Shown: positions 8,142 through 15,852 of the stretch, in pieces
Layout: each line of letters starts with the position of its first letter
How positions within the stretch are numbered: the stretch's first letter is position 1
DNA from: Leucobacter exalbidus
GTDB lineage: Bacteria; Actinomycetota; Actinomycetes; Actinomycetales; Microbacteriaceae
Reading direction: 5' to 3'
Length of the DNA stretch: 64,000 nt
NCBI RefSeq assembly: GCF_017834145.1
Contig: NZ_JAFIDA010000001.1
Location: 1,550,001 to 1,614,000, forward strand
Notes under the pieces: model-generated
The model's database searches: none
What the model saw: only the letters and a program-made list of their open reading frames with translations
Told to the model about the DNA's origin: nothing
Position numbers and translations under genes: made by a program

Positions 8142-9917
8142 TTAGACGCTGCACCTAAGCGCCGCTGACATGACGGCCGACATACTCGCCGCGAGCACCG
8201 AGCGCCCCTGCCCAGCAACCCAGAAGATACCTTCTTCGGTTCGAACCTCAAGCAGTGTCAATGCCTCGCTATCGCTGCCCACACCCACGCTGGTCTGGTG
8301 TAAAGCGACGATATCGACAGGGATGCCGTGAACTGCGAGCACTGAAGCCAAAGCCTCAACCGGCCCGACACCATCATGGCTGCTGGTGTGTTGCTGCCCA
8401 GCAACATCGAGAACGAGCTCCACGCGGGCCTCTCCCTCCAGATCTGAGATCTGATAGCTCGTCAAAGCAATGCGTGATTCCTGTGTGTCTCGCTGCAAAT
8501 ACACCTGCTGGAAGACGCTCCACAACCCTGTCGCGGTGACCTCACTGCCGGTAGCATCTGTGTGCCGCTGCACGTGACGAGCGAAGTCAATCTGCAGGCG
8601 CCTGGGCAACTCAATCCCATACTCAGACTCGAGAAGATACGCGATGCCGCCCTTCCCTGACTGCGAATTCACGCGGATCACTGCATCGTAGCTTCGCCCA
8701 ATATCGGCCGGATCAATGGGCAAGTAGGGCACTTTCCATTCGACTTCGCGCTCGGGCCGCCCCTCAGCTTGCGCGCGTGCCCGATGCTCGATGAACCCCT
8801 TCTTAATAGCGTCTTGATGGGTGCCACTGAACGCGGTGTGTACGAGGTCGCCGACGTAGGGGTGGCGCGGATGCACTTCGAGTCGGTTGCAGTATTCAAC
8901 GGTGCGACGAATCTCATCAATGTCAGAGAAGTCGATCATCGGGTCAACGCCCTGCGCGTGGAGGTTCAGGGCGAGGGTCGCGATGTCGACGTTTCCGGTG
9001 CGCTCACCGTTGCCGAAGATGCACCCCTCGACTCGCTGAGCTCCCGCGAGGATCGCGAGCTCTGCGCAGGCAATGCCGGTGCCGCGGTCGTTATGCGGGT
9101 GCACCGACAGGATGACCGAATCACGGCGTGCAAGGTTCTTGTGCATGTACTCGATCTGATCGGCATACACATTCGGCGTCGCGATTTCGACGGTCGCGGG
9201 CAGGTTGAGAATCACCGGCCGCTCGGGCCTCGCGTCCCACAGCTCGGTCATGCTGTTGCACACATCGAGCACGTAATCGGGCTCAGTGAGGTTGAAGACT
9301 TCTGGCGAGAATTCGAAGCGCACATTTTTCATGTCCCCGGCGAATTCGAGCACGTCTCGTCCACCCGACAAGATGAGCTGCTTCAGATCTTCTTGCCCGT
9401 AGCCGAGCACCATACTGCGCCAGGTGGGGGCCGTCGCCGTGTACAGGTGAATGACCACAGGGTTGGAGATCCCCTGGATAGCGGCGACGGTGCGCTCGAT
9501 AAGCTCCCGACGAGCTGGCGTAAACACGACAATCGTCACATCGTTCGGAGCGATGTTCGTGTCAGCGATGAGCCGCACGAAGTCGTAGTCAGTTTGAGAT
9601 GCTGACGGGTAGCCCACCTCAATCTCTTTGTACCCCATCGCGACCATGAGCTCGAAGAAACGCTGCTTGCGCGCCGGATCCATCGGCTCTGCCAGGGCTT
9701 GATTACCGTCGCGCAGGTCAACGGGCACCCACAGCGGGGCCGCAGTGAGACGCTTCGTCGGCCAATCGCGTTCGATCGTCGGCACTTCCACGCGAGAGTA
9801 CACGTCGGCGTAGCGATGCGATGGCATTTGCGAATGACGCTGCTGGTTCCAAGCTGGTGCGCCAGCGGGAACGGCACCCGTCGGTGTCGAAATATGGGGA
9901 AACGATGGCTGAATCAT
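8142..9917 (-). CDS. leuA: 2-isopropylmalate synthase
   Basis: This 591-residue protein catalyses the first committed step of leucine synthesis, condensing acetyl-CoA with 2-oxoisovalerate. The catalytic TIM barrel (about residues 65-340) shows [16 protein letters not shown], the metal ligands in [14 protein letters not shown], and [12 protein letters not shown]. The C-terminal LeuA dimer domain (about 455-591), which binds leucine for feedback control, includes [17 protein letters not shown]. The length fits the long actinobacterial LeuA type. ATG 9917 follows GAAGGAA by 7 nt. Upstream lies a leucine-rich leader peptide and alternative hairpins (separate entries). The divergent neighbour is a GntR-type regulator. 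Confidence 0.95.
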   Translation of the reverse strand: MIQPSFPHISTPTGAVPAGAPAWNQQRHSQMPSHRYADVYSRVEVPTIERDWPTKRLTAAPLWVPVDLRDGNQALAEPMDPARKQRFFELMVAMGYKEIEVGYPSASQTDYDFVRLIADTNIAPNDVTIVVFTPARRELIERTVAAIQGISNPVVIHLYTATAPTWRSMVLGYGQEDLKQLILSGGRDVLEFAGDMKNVRFEFSPEVFNLTEPDYVLDVCNSMTELWDARPERPVILNLPATVEIATPNVYADQIEYMHKNLARRDSVILSVHPHNDRGTGIACAELAILAGAQRVEGCIFGNGERTGNVDIATLALNLHAQGVDPMIDFSDIDEIRRTVEYCNRLEVHPRHPYVGDLVHTAFSGTHQDAIKKGFIEHRARAQAEGRPEREVEWKVPYLPIDPADIGRSYDAVIRVNSQSGKGGIAYLLESEYGIELPRRLQIDFARHVQRHTDATGSEVTATGLWSVFQQVYLQRDTQESRIALTSYQISDLEGEARVELVLDVAGQQHTSSHDGVGPVEALASVLAVHGIPVDIVALHQTSVGVGSDSEALTLLEVRTEEGIFWVAGQGRSVLAASMSAVMSAALRCSV

Positions 9918-9930
9918 GTTGCGGTTCCTT

Positions 9931-10003
9931 CGGTCTAGAAGTTGCGACCGGCACGCCGCTCATCTCCACGACGGGGAGCCGGTCTGGCTAAGCCCCGCCG
10001 TGG
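9931..10003 (-). promoter_or_regulatory. alternative hairpins between the leader peptide and leuA
   Basis: Three pairings are visible on the leuA strand. Hairpin A pairs CCACGGCGGGG (10003-9993) with CCCCGTCGTGG (9976-9966), 11 bp with one G-U; its 5' arm lies in the last leader codons. Hairpin B pairs GACCGGC (9984-9978, in the loop of A) with GCCGGTC (9952-9946). Hairpin C pairs CGGTC (9950-9946) with GACCG (9935-9931), which abuts the leuA ribosome site GAAGGAA. A and B exclude each other, as do B and C. A ribosome stalled on the leucine codons would block A, allow B and free the ribosome site. The mechanism is inferred from the pairing alone. Confidence 0.65.
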
Positions 10004-10035
10004 CAACGAAGAAGAAGGAATCCAGCTGAGATCAT
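9988..10035 (-). CDS. leuL: leuA leader peptide with three consecutive Leu codons
   Basis: This 15-codon frame reads M I S A G F L L L R C H G G A then TAG. The three leucines are all CTT, an unusual choice in this GC-rich DNA, where neighbouring genes use mainly CTC and CTG. It ends 70 nt before the leuA start. TACATT lies 6 nt before its ATG, the spacing seen at other probable leaderless starts in the window. Position, leucine run and downstream alternative hairpins together fit a ribosome-mediated attenuator that senses charged tRNA-Leu. Leader-peptide control of leuA is known or predicted in other Actinobacteria. Confidence 0.75.
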   Translation of the reverse strand: MISAGFLLLRCHGGA

Positions 10036-10081
10036 GGATAGAATGTATCACAACTCCTCAGACAAGTAGACAGGTAATGTC

Positions 10082-10750
10082 ATGGCGCAGGTATCACGAA
10101 AGCCACTAGCCGACCAGGCGGCCGATCTCCTACTCACCCGCATTCGATCAGGCGAGTGGACCCTCGGCGAGAAACTGCCGGGAGAAACCACGCTCGCACC
10201 TCAACTCGGTGTCGGGCGGTCCACGGTGCGCGAAGCGATTCGCCAGCTAGCCGGTCGTGGGGTGTTGGCATCACGGCAGGGCGCGGGAGTCTTCGTAACC
10301 GCGCTCGACGTCCCCGAGGATTGGGATGCTGTGTTGCGCAGAACGAACATCCTCTCGGTGATCGAGGCGCGCATCGCCATTGAGGCAGAAGCGGCCTCAC
10401 TCGCGGCAGCGCGACGGACTCCGGCAGATCTACGCGCGATCCGCCGCGCCCTCACTGATCGGTCCGAAAACCGCGTCGAAATCGAGCGCCTCGTCGATTC
10501 CGATACGGCATTCCACCGCGCAATCATTATTGCCGCGCACAATCCAATTTTGCTTGAGTTGTTCGACAGCTTCACCCCGCGCCTGCGCGAGGCGATGATC
10601 GAGATGCTCCGAATCCGCAAGGATTTCGGGGATGACGCCGACCACGATGTTCACGGCGAGATTGCTGATGCGATCGCTAATCGCGACGAAGCAGCTGCGG
10701 CTCTTTGCAGCCGCACGCATCTCCTCTCGCTGCGAGACAACCTCGCGTGA
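10082..10750 (+). CDS. GntR-family regulator, FadR/FCD subgroup
   Basis: The 222-residue protein has an N-terminal winged helix (about residues 5-75) with SGEWTLGEKLPGETTLAPQL and VGRSTVREAIRQLAGRGVL, followed by a helical FCD ligand-binding domain (about 90-215) containing VIEARIAIEAEAASLAAARR and DTAFHRAIIIAAHNPILLEL. The FCD histidines and aspartate that bind metal or acid ligands appear present. Such regulators respond to small carboxylates and usually control nearby genes. It is divergent from leuA, and the 46 nt between the leuL ATG and this ATG must hold both promoters. Its effector is unknown. Control of leuA is possible but not shown. Confidence 0.85.
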   Translation: MAQVSRKPLADQAADLLLTRIRSGEWTLGEKLPGETTLAPQLGVGRSTVREAIRQLAGRGVLASRQGAGVFVTALDVPEDWDAVLRRTNILSVIEARIAIEAEAASLAAARRTPADLRAIRRALTDRSENRVEIERLVDSDTAFHRAIIIAAHNPILLELFDSFTPRLREAMIEMLRIRKDFGDDADHDVHGEIADAIANRDEAAAALCSRTHLLSLRDNLA

Positions 10751-10773
10751 GCGCCGGATCGATGCGCTACTCA

Positions 10774-10800
10774 CCAAATTAGCACGGTGTGCTATTTTGG
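10774..10800. promoter_or_regulatory. 27-bp palindromic operator at the TetR gene promoter
   Basis: The 12-bp arms (CCAAAT TAGCAC and GTGCTA TTTTGG) flank a 3-bp GGT centre with one mismatch; the inner TAGCAC/GTGCTA is perfect. The right arm overlaps TATTTT (10793-10798), which lies 7 nt before the TetR ATG. This is what an autorepressed TetR promoter should look like. Binding by the adjacent TetR protein is inferred. Confidence 0.7.
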
Positions 10801-10805
10801 TGGGC

Positions 10806-11411
10806 ATGGGTTACGCAAAGCATGACGAACGCCGCGAGCAAATTCTGTCGGCGGCGGCTGGGCTGCTCGCAGAGGCCGGGATGGAACAGCTCTCGGTGCG
10901 CGCCGTGGCACAGGCCGCGGGGATCGGCATGGGCACGCTCCGGCACTATTTCTCCAATCAGAAGTTGCTGCATGAAGCATTGATCCTCAAGCTCGTCGAT
11001 GAGGAAACCCAAGATTTCGAGATTCACGACCAGACGCTGCCCGCACCAGATCGCCTCGAGCGGTGCCTGTTGCAATTCGTGCCGACGCTCGACGAAGCAA
11101 CACACTTGCTCGACGTGTGGTTTGGCATGTATCGGGTGGGCCTAGACCCGTCTGGTTCGCCCTTCGCGCGCGAGTTCTTGGAGCTCTCGACCACCCGATC
11201 TCGCGAACGCATCAGGGAGTGGCTGTCGATCGTGTCAACCGAAGGGCACCTCGAGTCCTCCGCTGTGCGCACGCACGCGCTCGAGTTGAGTGCCCTGATC
11301 TCAGGGGTGTGCCTCGAGCTCGTCACCCCCGGCGCTGAGATGACCGTTGACGACGCGCGCAGCATCGTGAGCCGCGCCGCGCGAGCGATACCGAAAGCAG
11401 TACGCGCATGA
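10806..11411 (+). CDS. TetR-family transcriptional regulator
   Basis: The 201-residue protein has an N-terminal TetR DNA-binding domain: DERREQILSAAAGLLAEAG, then MEQLSVRAVAQAAGIGMGTL and RHYFSNQKLLHEAL. A variable ligand domain follows. ATG 10806 is set 7 nt after TATTTT and within the palindromic operator context. The gene overlaps the downstream hydrolase by 4 nt, so regulator and enzyme form one operon, probably autorepressed and induced by a substrate or product of the hydrolase. The ligand domain gives no clear clue to the inducer. Confidence 0.88.
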   Translation: MGYAKHDERREQILSAAAGLLAEAGMEQLSVRAVAQAAGIGMGTLRHYFSNQKLLHEALILKLVDEETQDFEIHDQTLPAPDRLERCLLQFVPTLDEATHLLDVWFGMYRVGLDPSGSPFAREFLELSTTRSRERIREWLSIVSTEGHLESSAVRTHALELSALISGVCLELVTPGAEMTVDDARSIVSRAARAIPKAVRA

Positions 11412-12658
11412 GCGGCGACGAACAGACCACAAGCGAGCGCGGCAGGGTGCGCCCGAATCGTAGGGAACGACAGCGAGCCAGCCTCATGAAGAGCGCCGGA
11501 GCGCTCACGCTGCCCCGCGATCTCTCGGGCGGCCGGTCGCTGCCACTTGCGTACGTGCGCAGCGGGCCACGATCAGGGCCTCCCGTGCTGGTGATTCCCG
11601 GCGGGCCAGGTCTTGGGTCAGTGATGCCCTATCAGCGATTCCGCGCAGTTGCGGCGAAGCAAGGGATCGACGTGCTCATGGTTGAGCACCGCGGTGTCGG
11701 CCTGTCGCGCAAGGCAAGCGACGGTCACGATCTGCGCCCCACAGACATCACTGTCGAAGAGGTGCTGGCCGATCTCGTTGCGGTGCTCGATGCCGAGAAC
11801 ATCGAGCAGATCTTGGTGTATGGGGCGTCGTACGGCAGCTATCTGGCGGCGGCGTTTGGGGCTCGTTACCCAGATCGGGTGAGCGGGATGATTCTGGATT
11901 CACCGATGCTCGACGCGCAGGGCAGACACGACACCGCGCGATCACTCAACGACTTGTATTGGCATGGCACCGCGGAGACTTCGGAGCACGCTTCTCGACT
12001 TCGTGCCCTGATTCAACGCGGAACGGTCTCCGTTGAAGATACCGGATTCCCCGTGCAACTTTTGCATGAGGCTGGCGGCCCTCATCTGGTGATGTCGATG
12101 CTCAACCTGTTGGAACGCGGCAAGGGCGCCCGCGTCTGGTCGTGGTTGAACCGCCTCGGCACCTCCGACGTCATGAAGCCCCGGCCTTTCCTGATGGAAT
12201 TCGATCTCGTCGCCCATTGCGCATTCACCGAACTCGGCTTCGGCCTCCCCCACGATGCTGAGCTTGGCCCACTGCGTAGCGATGCTTCCTTCGCCGCACT
12301 CTCCGAAGAGTGGCCGCCCTTTGAGCGCGAGCCTGTCGATGTGCGCGGGGCGCTTCCGCACTTCAATTGGCCCATGCTCGTACTCTCGGGAGACCGCGAT
12401 CTGCGTACGCCGCGATCGGTTGCAGAACAGGTGGTCCAGGCTGCGCCGCACGCAACCCTCGTTCCAATCAAAGACCACGGGCATAGCGCCCTCGACACCG
12501 CGCAGCTTCTTGCCCTCCAAGCAATCAGTCATCTCTCCATGGATCCAACCGCATCGCCATCTATCTTGAGCACGCTCAGCGGATCACGGCCGATGATGGC
12601 CCGGCTCATCTCGATCCGGATCATGATCGCCAAGATGCTCCCGCAGCGACGAAGCTGA
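11408..12658 (+). CDS. alpha/beta hydrolase, proline-iminopeptidase-like (S33)
   Basis: The 416-residue protein has the peptidase S33 features: oxyanion motif GGPGLGS (about residue 65), nucleophile elbow VYGASYGSYLAAA, acid in LSGDRDLRTP and histidine in KDHGHSALD. It also has EHRGVGLS, typical of proline iminopeptidase-like enzymes that release N-terminal residues or act on esters. No signal peptide is visible, so it is probably cytosolic. It overlaps the TetR gene by 4 nt and is likely under its control. The C-terminal 30 residues are Met/Ile-rich, and their coding DNA contains a GATCCGGATC copy (12613-12622). The substrate is unknown. Confidence 0.8.
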   Translation: MSGDEQTTSERGRVRPNRRERQRASLMKSAGALTLPRDLSGGRSLPLAYVRSGPRSGPPVLVIPGGPGLGSVMPYQRFRAVAAKQGIDVLMVEHRGVGLSRKASDGHDLRPTDITVEEVLADLVAVLDAENIEQILVYGASYGSYLAAAFGARYPDRVSGMILDSPMLDAQGRHDTARSLNDLYWHGTAETSEHASRLRALIQRGTVSVEDTGFPVQLLHEAGGPHLVMSMLNLLERGKGARVWSWLNRLGTSDVMKPRPFLMEFDLVAHCAFTELGFGLPHDAELGPLRSDASFAALSEEWPPFEREPVDVRGALPHFNWPMLVLSGDRDLRTPRSVAEQVVQAAPHATLVPIKDHGHSALDTAQLLALQAISHLSMDPTASPSILSTLSGSRPMMARLISIRIMIAKMLPQRRS

Positions 12659-12695
12659 GCCACCCCTTCTGGCCCGTTGCTCGGTCGTGCCGCGC

Positions 12696-13103
12696 TCAGG
12701 CCGGCAGCGACCCGAACTGGATGAGGTGTTCGAGATCGCGGGCGAATCGCTCGGCATCGGCGTTGTTCTGCGGCATCATTCTGAACGCTCGCCTTGAGGC
12801 GGTGTCGACCTTCATCATCGCAAATAACCACGGACGATACCGCACCCCTACGACCTCAGCCAGGGGCACCTGGCGGCTGATTTTTGACCCCTTAAAGATG
12901 CCAGCCACTCGCGCCAGGATAAATCGAGAGTCGGTGACGATCATGACGAAGGGGAAGTCGCCGGCGACACCTGGTAGCGCCAGCAGCACCTCTTCCTCAG
13001 GATGAAGCACCTTAGGGATATCGCGTCGCAACCCAGGGCTCTCATAGAGCTCATTGCGATTGAGGGCCGTCGCATAGGTCATGGCGGCGCGAGTTGTGGT
13101 CAT
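12696..13103 (-). CDS. small PH-like domain protein (YokE-like)
   Basis: The 135-residue protein has a bacterial PH-like fold pattern: VLHPEEEVLLALPGVAG, then the strand pair VMIVTDSRFILARV, IFKGSKISRQVPLAEVVGV and a final amphipathic helix (NADAERFARDLEHLI). This resembles the YokE-like bacterial PH domain. The function of such proteins is mostly unknown. The start MTTTRAAM (13103) is chosen because TAGAAT lies 7 nt upstream, again a leaderless spacing. It is convergent with the TetR-hydrolase operon. Confidence 0.6.
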   Translation of the reverse strand: MTTTRAAMTYATALNRNELYESPGLRRDIPKVLHPEEEVLLALPGVAGDFPFVMIVTDSRFILARVAGIFKGSKISRQVPLAEVVGVRYRPWLFAMMKVDTASRRAFRMMPQNNADAERFARDLEHLIQFGSLPA

Positions 13104-13241
13104 GCTTAAAATTCTAGGAGCACTAGTCTGAACATGAAATTCACCGCGGGATCTGGCTAACAGAAATGCTCCTATTCGACCGCAGATCAATGTAGTTTAG
13201 AAAGCATTTCAGCCCCCTAACCACGACCATTGGAGACTCCA

Positions 13242-13892
13242 ATGCCTCTTCGCTCAGTTTTTACCGAGGCACAGAAGTTCGCCAAGTACCTGGTGTCTGC
13301 GCCGGAGGTCGTTGATCACGAGCTGGCAGAGGAAAAGTATCGAGCCAATGGCCTACGCAAAGACAAGGTCCTCGTAGCTGACCTCATCACGCAGCTCCCC
13401 GAGCTGACTATGCCGTTAGGCCAGCCAGACTCGAATGTCGCCTCGGCCGTGATCACCGACGCACTGCGCTGGTGGGTAGAGGTAGAGGACGGCACGAAAA
13501 TTCCGATCGCCGCGGTGAATATCGAGAACATCGGCTGGCGAGGTCTCGCCTATTCCAGCGACCCCCACTCGCCAGCGATGTCAGTTCACGATCTCGTGTT
13601 CGGCGGCGACCGGGTCAACGGTCAATTTACGGCCGCTAGCGGTTTACCCGTCAACATCGAAATCGTGTACTTCGATGACCGCGAGAAGGATGTTAATGCC
13701 AAGGTGACTATCCAACCGGCGCCTGACAAGGCGGTTATGCGCCCGGGCGGGCGAGACATCAGGAAGACGATTGCCGATCTCCGCAATGAAGTCGAGGTCA
13801 TGGAGAAGCACCCCATAGCCAAAGACATTTTCGAGTCGTCCGTCGAGCTCGCTGCAGAGAAGGCACTGGGGCGCTTCTTCAACCTGTTTTGA
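13242..13892 (+). CDS. hypothetical protein
   Basis: The roughly 216-residue protein starts MPLRSVFTEAQKFAKYLVSA after TTGGAGACTCCA, so translation from 13242 is well supported. I do not recognise the family. Residues about 60-150 have alternating hydrophobic strands (ALRWWVEVEDGTKIPIAAVN, VNIEIVYFDD) suggesting a beta-rich core, followed by a helical tail (DIRKTIADLRNEVEVMEKH). There is no signal peptide or membrane span. Base composition is less GC-rich than the flanking core genes, consistent with acquired DNA. It lies between the PH-like gene and another small unknown gene. Confidence 0.55.
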   Translation: MPLRSVFTEAQKFAKYLVSAPEVVDHELAEEKYRANGLRKDKVLVADLITQLPELTMPLGQPDSNVASAVITDALRWWVEVEDGTKIPIAAVNIENIGWRGLAYSSDPHSPAMSVHDLVFGGDRVNGQFTAASGLPVNIEIVYFDDREKDVNAKVTIQPAPDKAVMRPGGRDIRKTIADLRNEVEVMEKHPIAKDIFESSVELAAEKALGRFFNLF

Positions 13893-13991
13893 ACCACGCG
13901 TTCGAACCCGATGGGTAGACGCTAGACAGTAAGCATTTGAGGTTCTCTTCAACCACGATGCGCTTACCGTTGAGAAAAAGGGGCATCAGCC

Positions 13992-14345
13992 ATGGCACGC
14001 AAGAAGACTGCCGAAGAGAAGGCAGATGAGCAGCGACGGTACGCTCTTGCTCGAGCAGCAAAGGAAGAAGCGGATTTCGAGCCGTTTTTCTCCGACCCCA
14101 ATCAAGCTATCCGTGCGGTGGCCGCGGGGAATCCGGAGGCAACGGCCGACGTGCTCGACCGGTTTGCCTCCGACCGATTCTGGGGCGTCGGGGCCGAGGT
14201 TGCGCTGCACAAGAATGTATCCCGCGAGACGCTCCTTCGTCTGGTCGAGGATCCCCGTTCTGGCGTCGTCTATCGGGAGGCAAGGAAGAGGCTCGAGGCA
14301 GAGGGCATACTCTTTGGCAACGATGGCTTCGCCATCTACTTCTGA
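13992..14345 (+). CDS. small helical-repeat-like protein
   Basis: The 117-residue protein has a charged helical start (MARKKTAEEKADEQRRYALA) and then short helical units such as DPNQAIRAVAAGNPEATADVL and VALHKNVSRETLLRLVEDP. The AVAxNPxxxxxxL and ALHxNVSxExLxxL pattern resembles variant leucine-rich (LRV) repeats. This is a weak resemblance and no function can be assigned. It follows the 13242 gene by 99 nt on the same strand. Confidence 0.5.
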   Translation: MARKKTAEEKADEQRRYALARAAKEEADFEPFFSDPNQAIRAVAAGNPEATADVLDRFASDRFWGVGAEVALHKNVSRETLLRLVEDPRSGVVYREARKRLEAEGILFGNDGFAIYF

Positions 14346-14415
14346 CCAGTATCGCCGCGGGGCTAGGGCGACCGGGGCCAGTCAGAGACGTCGCCGCGGT
14401 TGGCAGCCTCTCACG

Positions 14416-14739
14416 TCAGGCCACCTGGACGCGCTGATCACCCATCACATACTCGATCGCCAGCCCGCCGCCGACTGCTTCAAGGTAGCTACGGATCGTG
14501 CCAACCTTCGCACTGTCGAGGTCGCCGCGCTCAATCTTGGAGACCTGTCGCTGGCCGACACCAATGCGCTCGGCCAGTTGCGCTTGCGTCAGCCCGGCCT
14601 GCTCACGCAGTTCACGTAGCCGGTAGGCGCGCACCTCCGCGAGCATCCTTGCCTTGTGTGCTTCAATACGCGCCCGCGCAGCGTCGTCAACAGGGCGTGT
14701 AACGACATAGTCCTCATAGCTCAGAGCCAATTCGATCAC
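14416..14739 (-). CDS. XRE-family antitoxin (HigA-like)
   Basis: The 107-residue protein has a C-terminal-half helix-turn-helix: LREQAGLTQAQLAERIGVGQ, then RQVSKIERGDLDSAKVGTI. The N-terminal half (EDYVVTRPVDDAARARIEAH) is charged and probably binds the toxin. It overlaps the upstream toxin gene by 4 nt in toxin-then-antitoxin order, typical of HigBA-type modules. It should neutralise the toxin and repress the promoter at 15093-15121 through the palindrome there. Confidence 0.8.
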   Translation of the reverse strand: MIELALSYEDYVVTRPVDDAARARIEAHKARMLAEVRAYRLRELREQAGLTQAQLAERIGVGQRQVSKIERGDLDSAKVGTIRSYLEAVGGGLAIEYVMGDQRVQVA

Positions 14740-15086
14740 TCCCCTCTCAGTCGGTCCAGATGTTCGCCGAACAGGTCGTCGGCCCTGGGAATGTTTTTCT
14801 TGTACCAGCGAACCCAGTTACCCGTTTTGTCTCCGGCAACCAGCATGATTGCTCTGCGCTCGGGATCGAACGCGAAGAGAACCCGCAGTTCGCTCTTCCC
14901 CGACGAGCCTGGGCGAAGCTCCTTCATGTTCTTGTGCCGGGAGCCACCAATAGTATCCACGAGCGGGCGTCCGAGCTGCGGCCCGATTTCCCTCAAGACT
15001 TCGATAGCGGCCATCACCTGCTCCCAAGAGTTTGAATCTAGGGCATCGAGCCAGTCTTCGACGAGCCCGACATCAACGTTCCACAC
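14736..15086 (-). CDS. HigB/RelE-like toxin (phage Gp49-like family)
   Basis: The 116-residue protein has the Gp49-like/DUF891 pattern: VEDWLDALDSNSWEQVMAAI, LGRPLVDTIGGSRHKNMKEL, RVLFAFDPERRAIMLVAGDK and WYKKNIPRADDLFGEHL. This family belongs to the RelE/HigB mRNA interferases. The conserved basic and aromatic residues are kept, so it looks active. The start is GTG 15086, 6 nt after TATTAT, which implies a leaderless mRNA. It forms an operon with the XRE antitoxin gene. Confidence 0.78.
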   Translation of the reverse strand: MWNVDVGLVEDWLDALDSNSWEQVMAAIEVLREIGPQLGRPLVDTIGGSRHKNMKELRPGSSGKSELRVLFAFDPERRAIMLVAGDKTGNWVRWYKKNIPRADDLFGEHLDRLRGE

Positions 15087-15092
15087 AACACC

Positions 15093-15121
15093 ATAATAGA
15101 CCCTGCAGGGTCTATTGGCAA
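15093..15121 (-). promoter_or_regulatory. HigBA promoter with 22-bp perfect palindrome
   Basis: On the minus strand TTGCCA (15121-15116), a 17-nt spacer and TATTAT (15098-15093) make a near-ideal promoter. The transcript would start at the toxin GTG. A perfect 22-bp palindrome (15095-15116; half-site AATAGACCCTG) fills the spacer and overlaps the -10 region. This is the expected place for autorepression by the XRE antitoxin or the toxin-antitoxin complex. Confidence 0.8.
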
Positions 15122-15259
15122 TGCACTTCTCTCGAAGAACTTAGACACGAATTCGAAACTCCACCGCGACAGCATCGCCGTTCCATTCGGAGTCCTCGAT
15201 CACATGCGCGTCTCTCGCGAGCGTGACGTCACGCCTCTTCCAACGAGGACCGCTCGTCA

Positions 15260-15559
15260 TCACGCAACCTCCAGCGGCGTGATCGCCGTAATCTGCTCGG
15301 CGATACGATCCTCAGCAAGATCCAACTCGTAATACGCCTGCAGGTTCATCCAGAACTGCACGGACGTGCCGAAATACTTCGCCAACCGCAACGCGGTGTC
15401 AGCTGAGACTCCGCGCTTGCCATGCACGATCTCGTTGATGCGGCGAGGTGGGTCCCCAATAGCAACCGCAAGCTTGTTCTGCGTGATGCCAAAACAACTG
15501 ATGAAGTCCTCCATGAGAACCTCGCCCGGGTGGATTGGTGGATAACGCTTCTCGGGCAT
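15260..15559 (-). CDS. higA: HigA/VapI-like antitoxin
   Basis: The 99-residue protein matches the HigA antitoxin family: YPPIHPGEVLMEDFISCFGI at the start, then an HTH with TQNKLAVAIGDPPRRINEIV and HGKRGVSADTALRLAKYFGT, then SVQFWMNLQAYYELDLAED. All features look intact. It follows the toxin frame that ends at 15570 by 10 nt, the usual toxin-antitoxin arrangement. The toxin gene is interrupted, so this antitoxin may now be an orphan. Confidence 0.88.
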   Translation of the reverse strand: MPEKRYPPIHPGEVLMEDFISCFGITQNKLAVAIGDPPRRINEIVHGKRGVSADTALRLAKYFGTSVQFWMNLQAYYELDLAEDRIAEQITAITPLEVA

Positions 15560-15569
15560 CCTCTCTCCC

Positions 15570-15827
15570 TCAGTGATAAATCTCTCGGCGGTGACCGACT
15601 CACAAAACGAGGATCATCAGCCCATCGTCACGAACGTCGTAGATGATCCGGCAGTCGCCAACGCGAATACGGAGCTCGCCGTTACCACCGCCCATCTGCA
15701 GGCTTCCTGGCGGTCGTGAATCTTCAGCGAGCACATGGATCGCAGCCTTCAACCGAACAGCGACCTGCGGATGAAGCCCACGAAAAGTCTTCGCGGCTCC
15801 CCGCGCGATGCTGATCTTATACGTCAC
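15570..15827 (-). pseudogene. RelE/HigB-type toxin gene with in-frame TGA
   Basis: From ATG 15827 the protein runs MTYKISIARGAAKTFRGLHP to RVGDCRIIYDVRDDGLMILVL, then TGA at 15602-15600. The same frame continues VGHRREIYH to a second TGA (15572-15570). RelE-family proteins normally read VLxVGHRREIY here, so the TGA probably replaces an Arg codon (CGA to TGA). The truncated 75-residue product lacks the last 10 residues, which include the C-terminal Arg and Tyr needed for catalysis in RelE enzymes. The full frame of 85 residues would end 10 nt before higA. I read this as an inactivated toxin beside an intact antitoxin. Confidence 0.75.
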
Positions 15828-15852
15828 GTCAACCCAGGATCAAGGCCCCGGC

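Noticed and set aside
9917-10081. T-box riboswitch before leuA
   Set aside because: No T-box sequence or specifier-loop layout is seen; the Leu-codon peptide explains the region better.
13895-13915. GTTCGAACCC resembling a tRNA T-arm
   Set aside because: No acceptor, D or anticodon stems can be formed around it.
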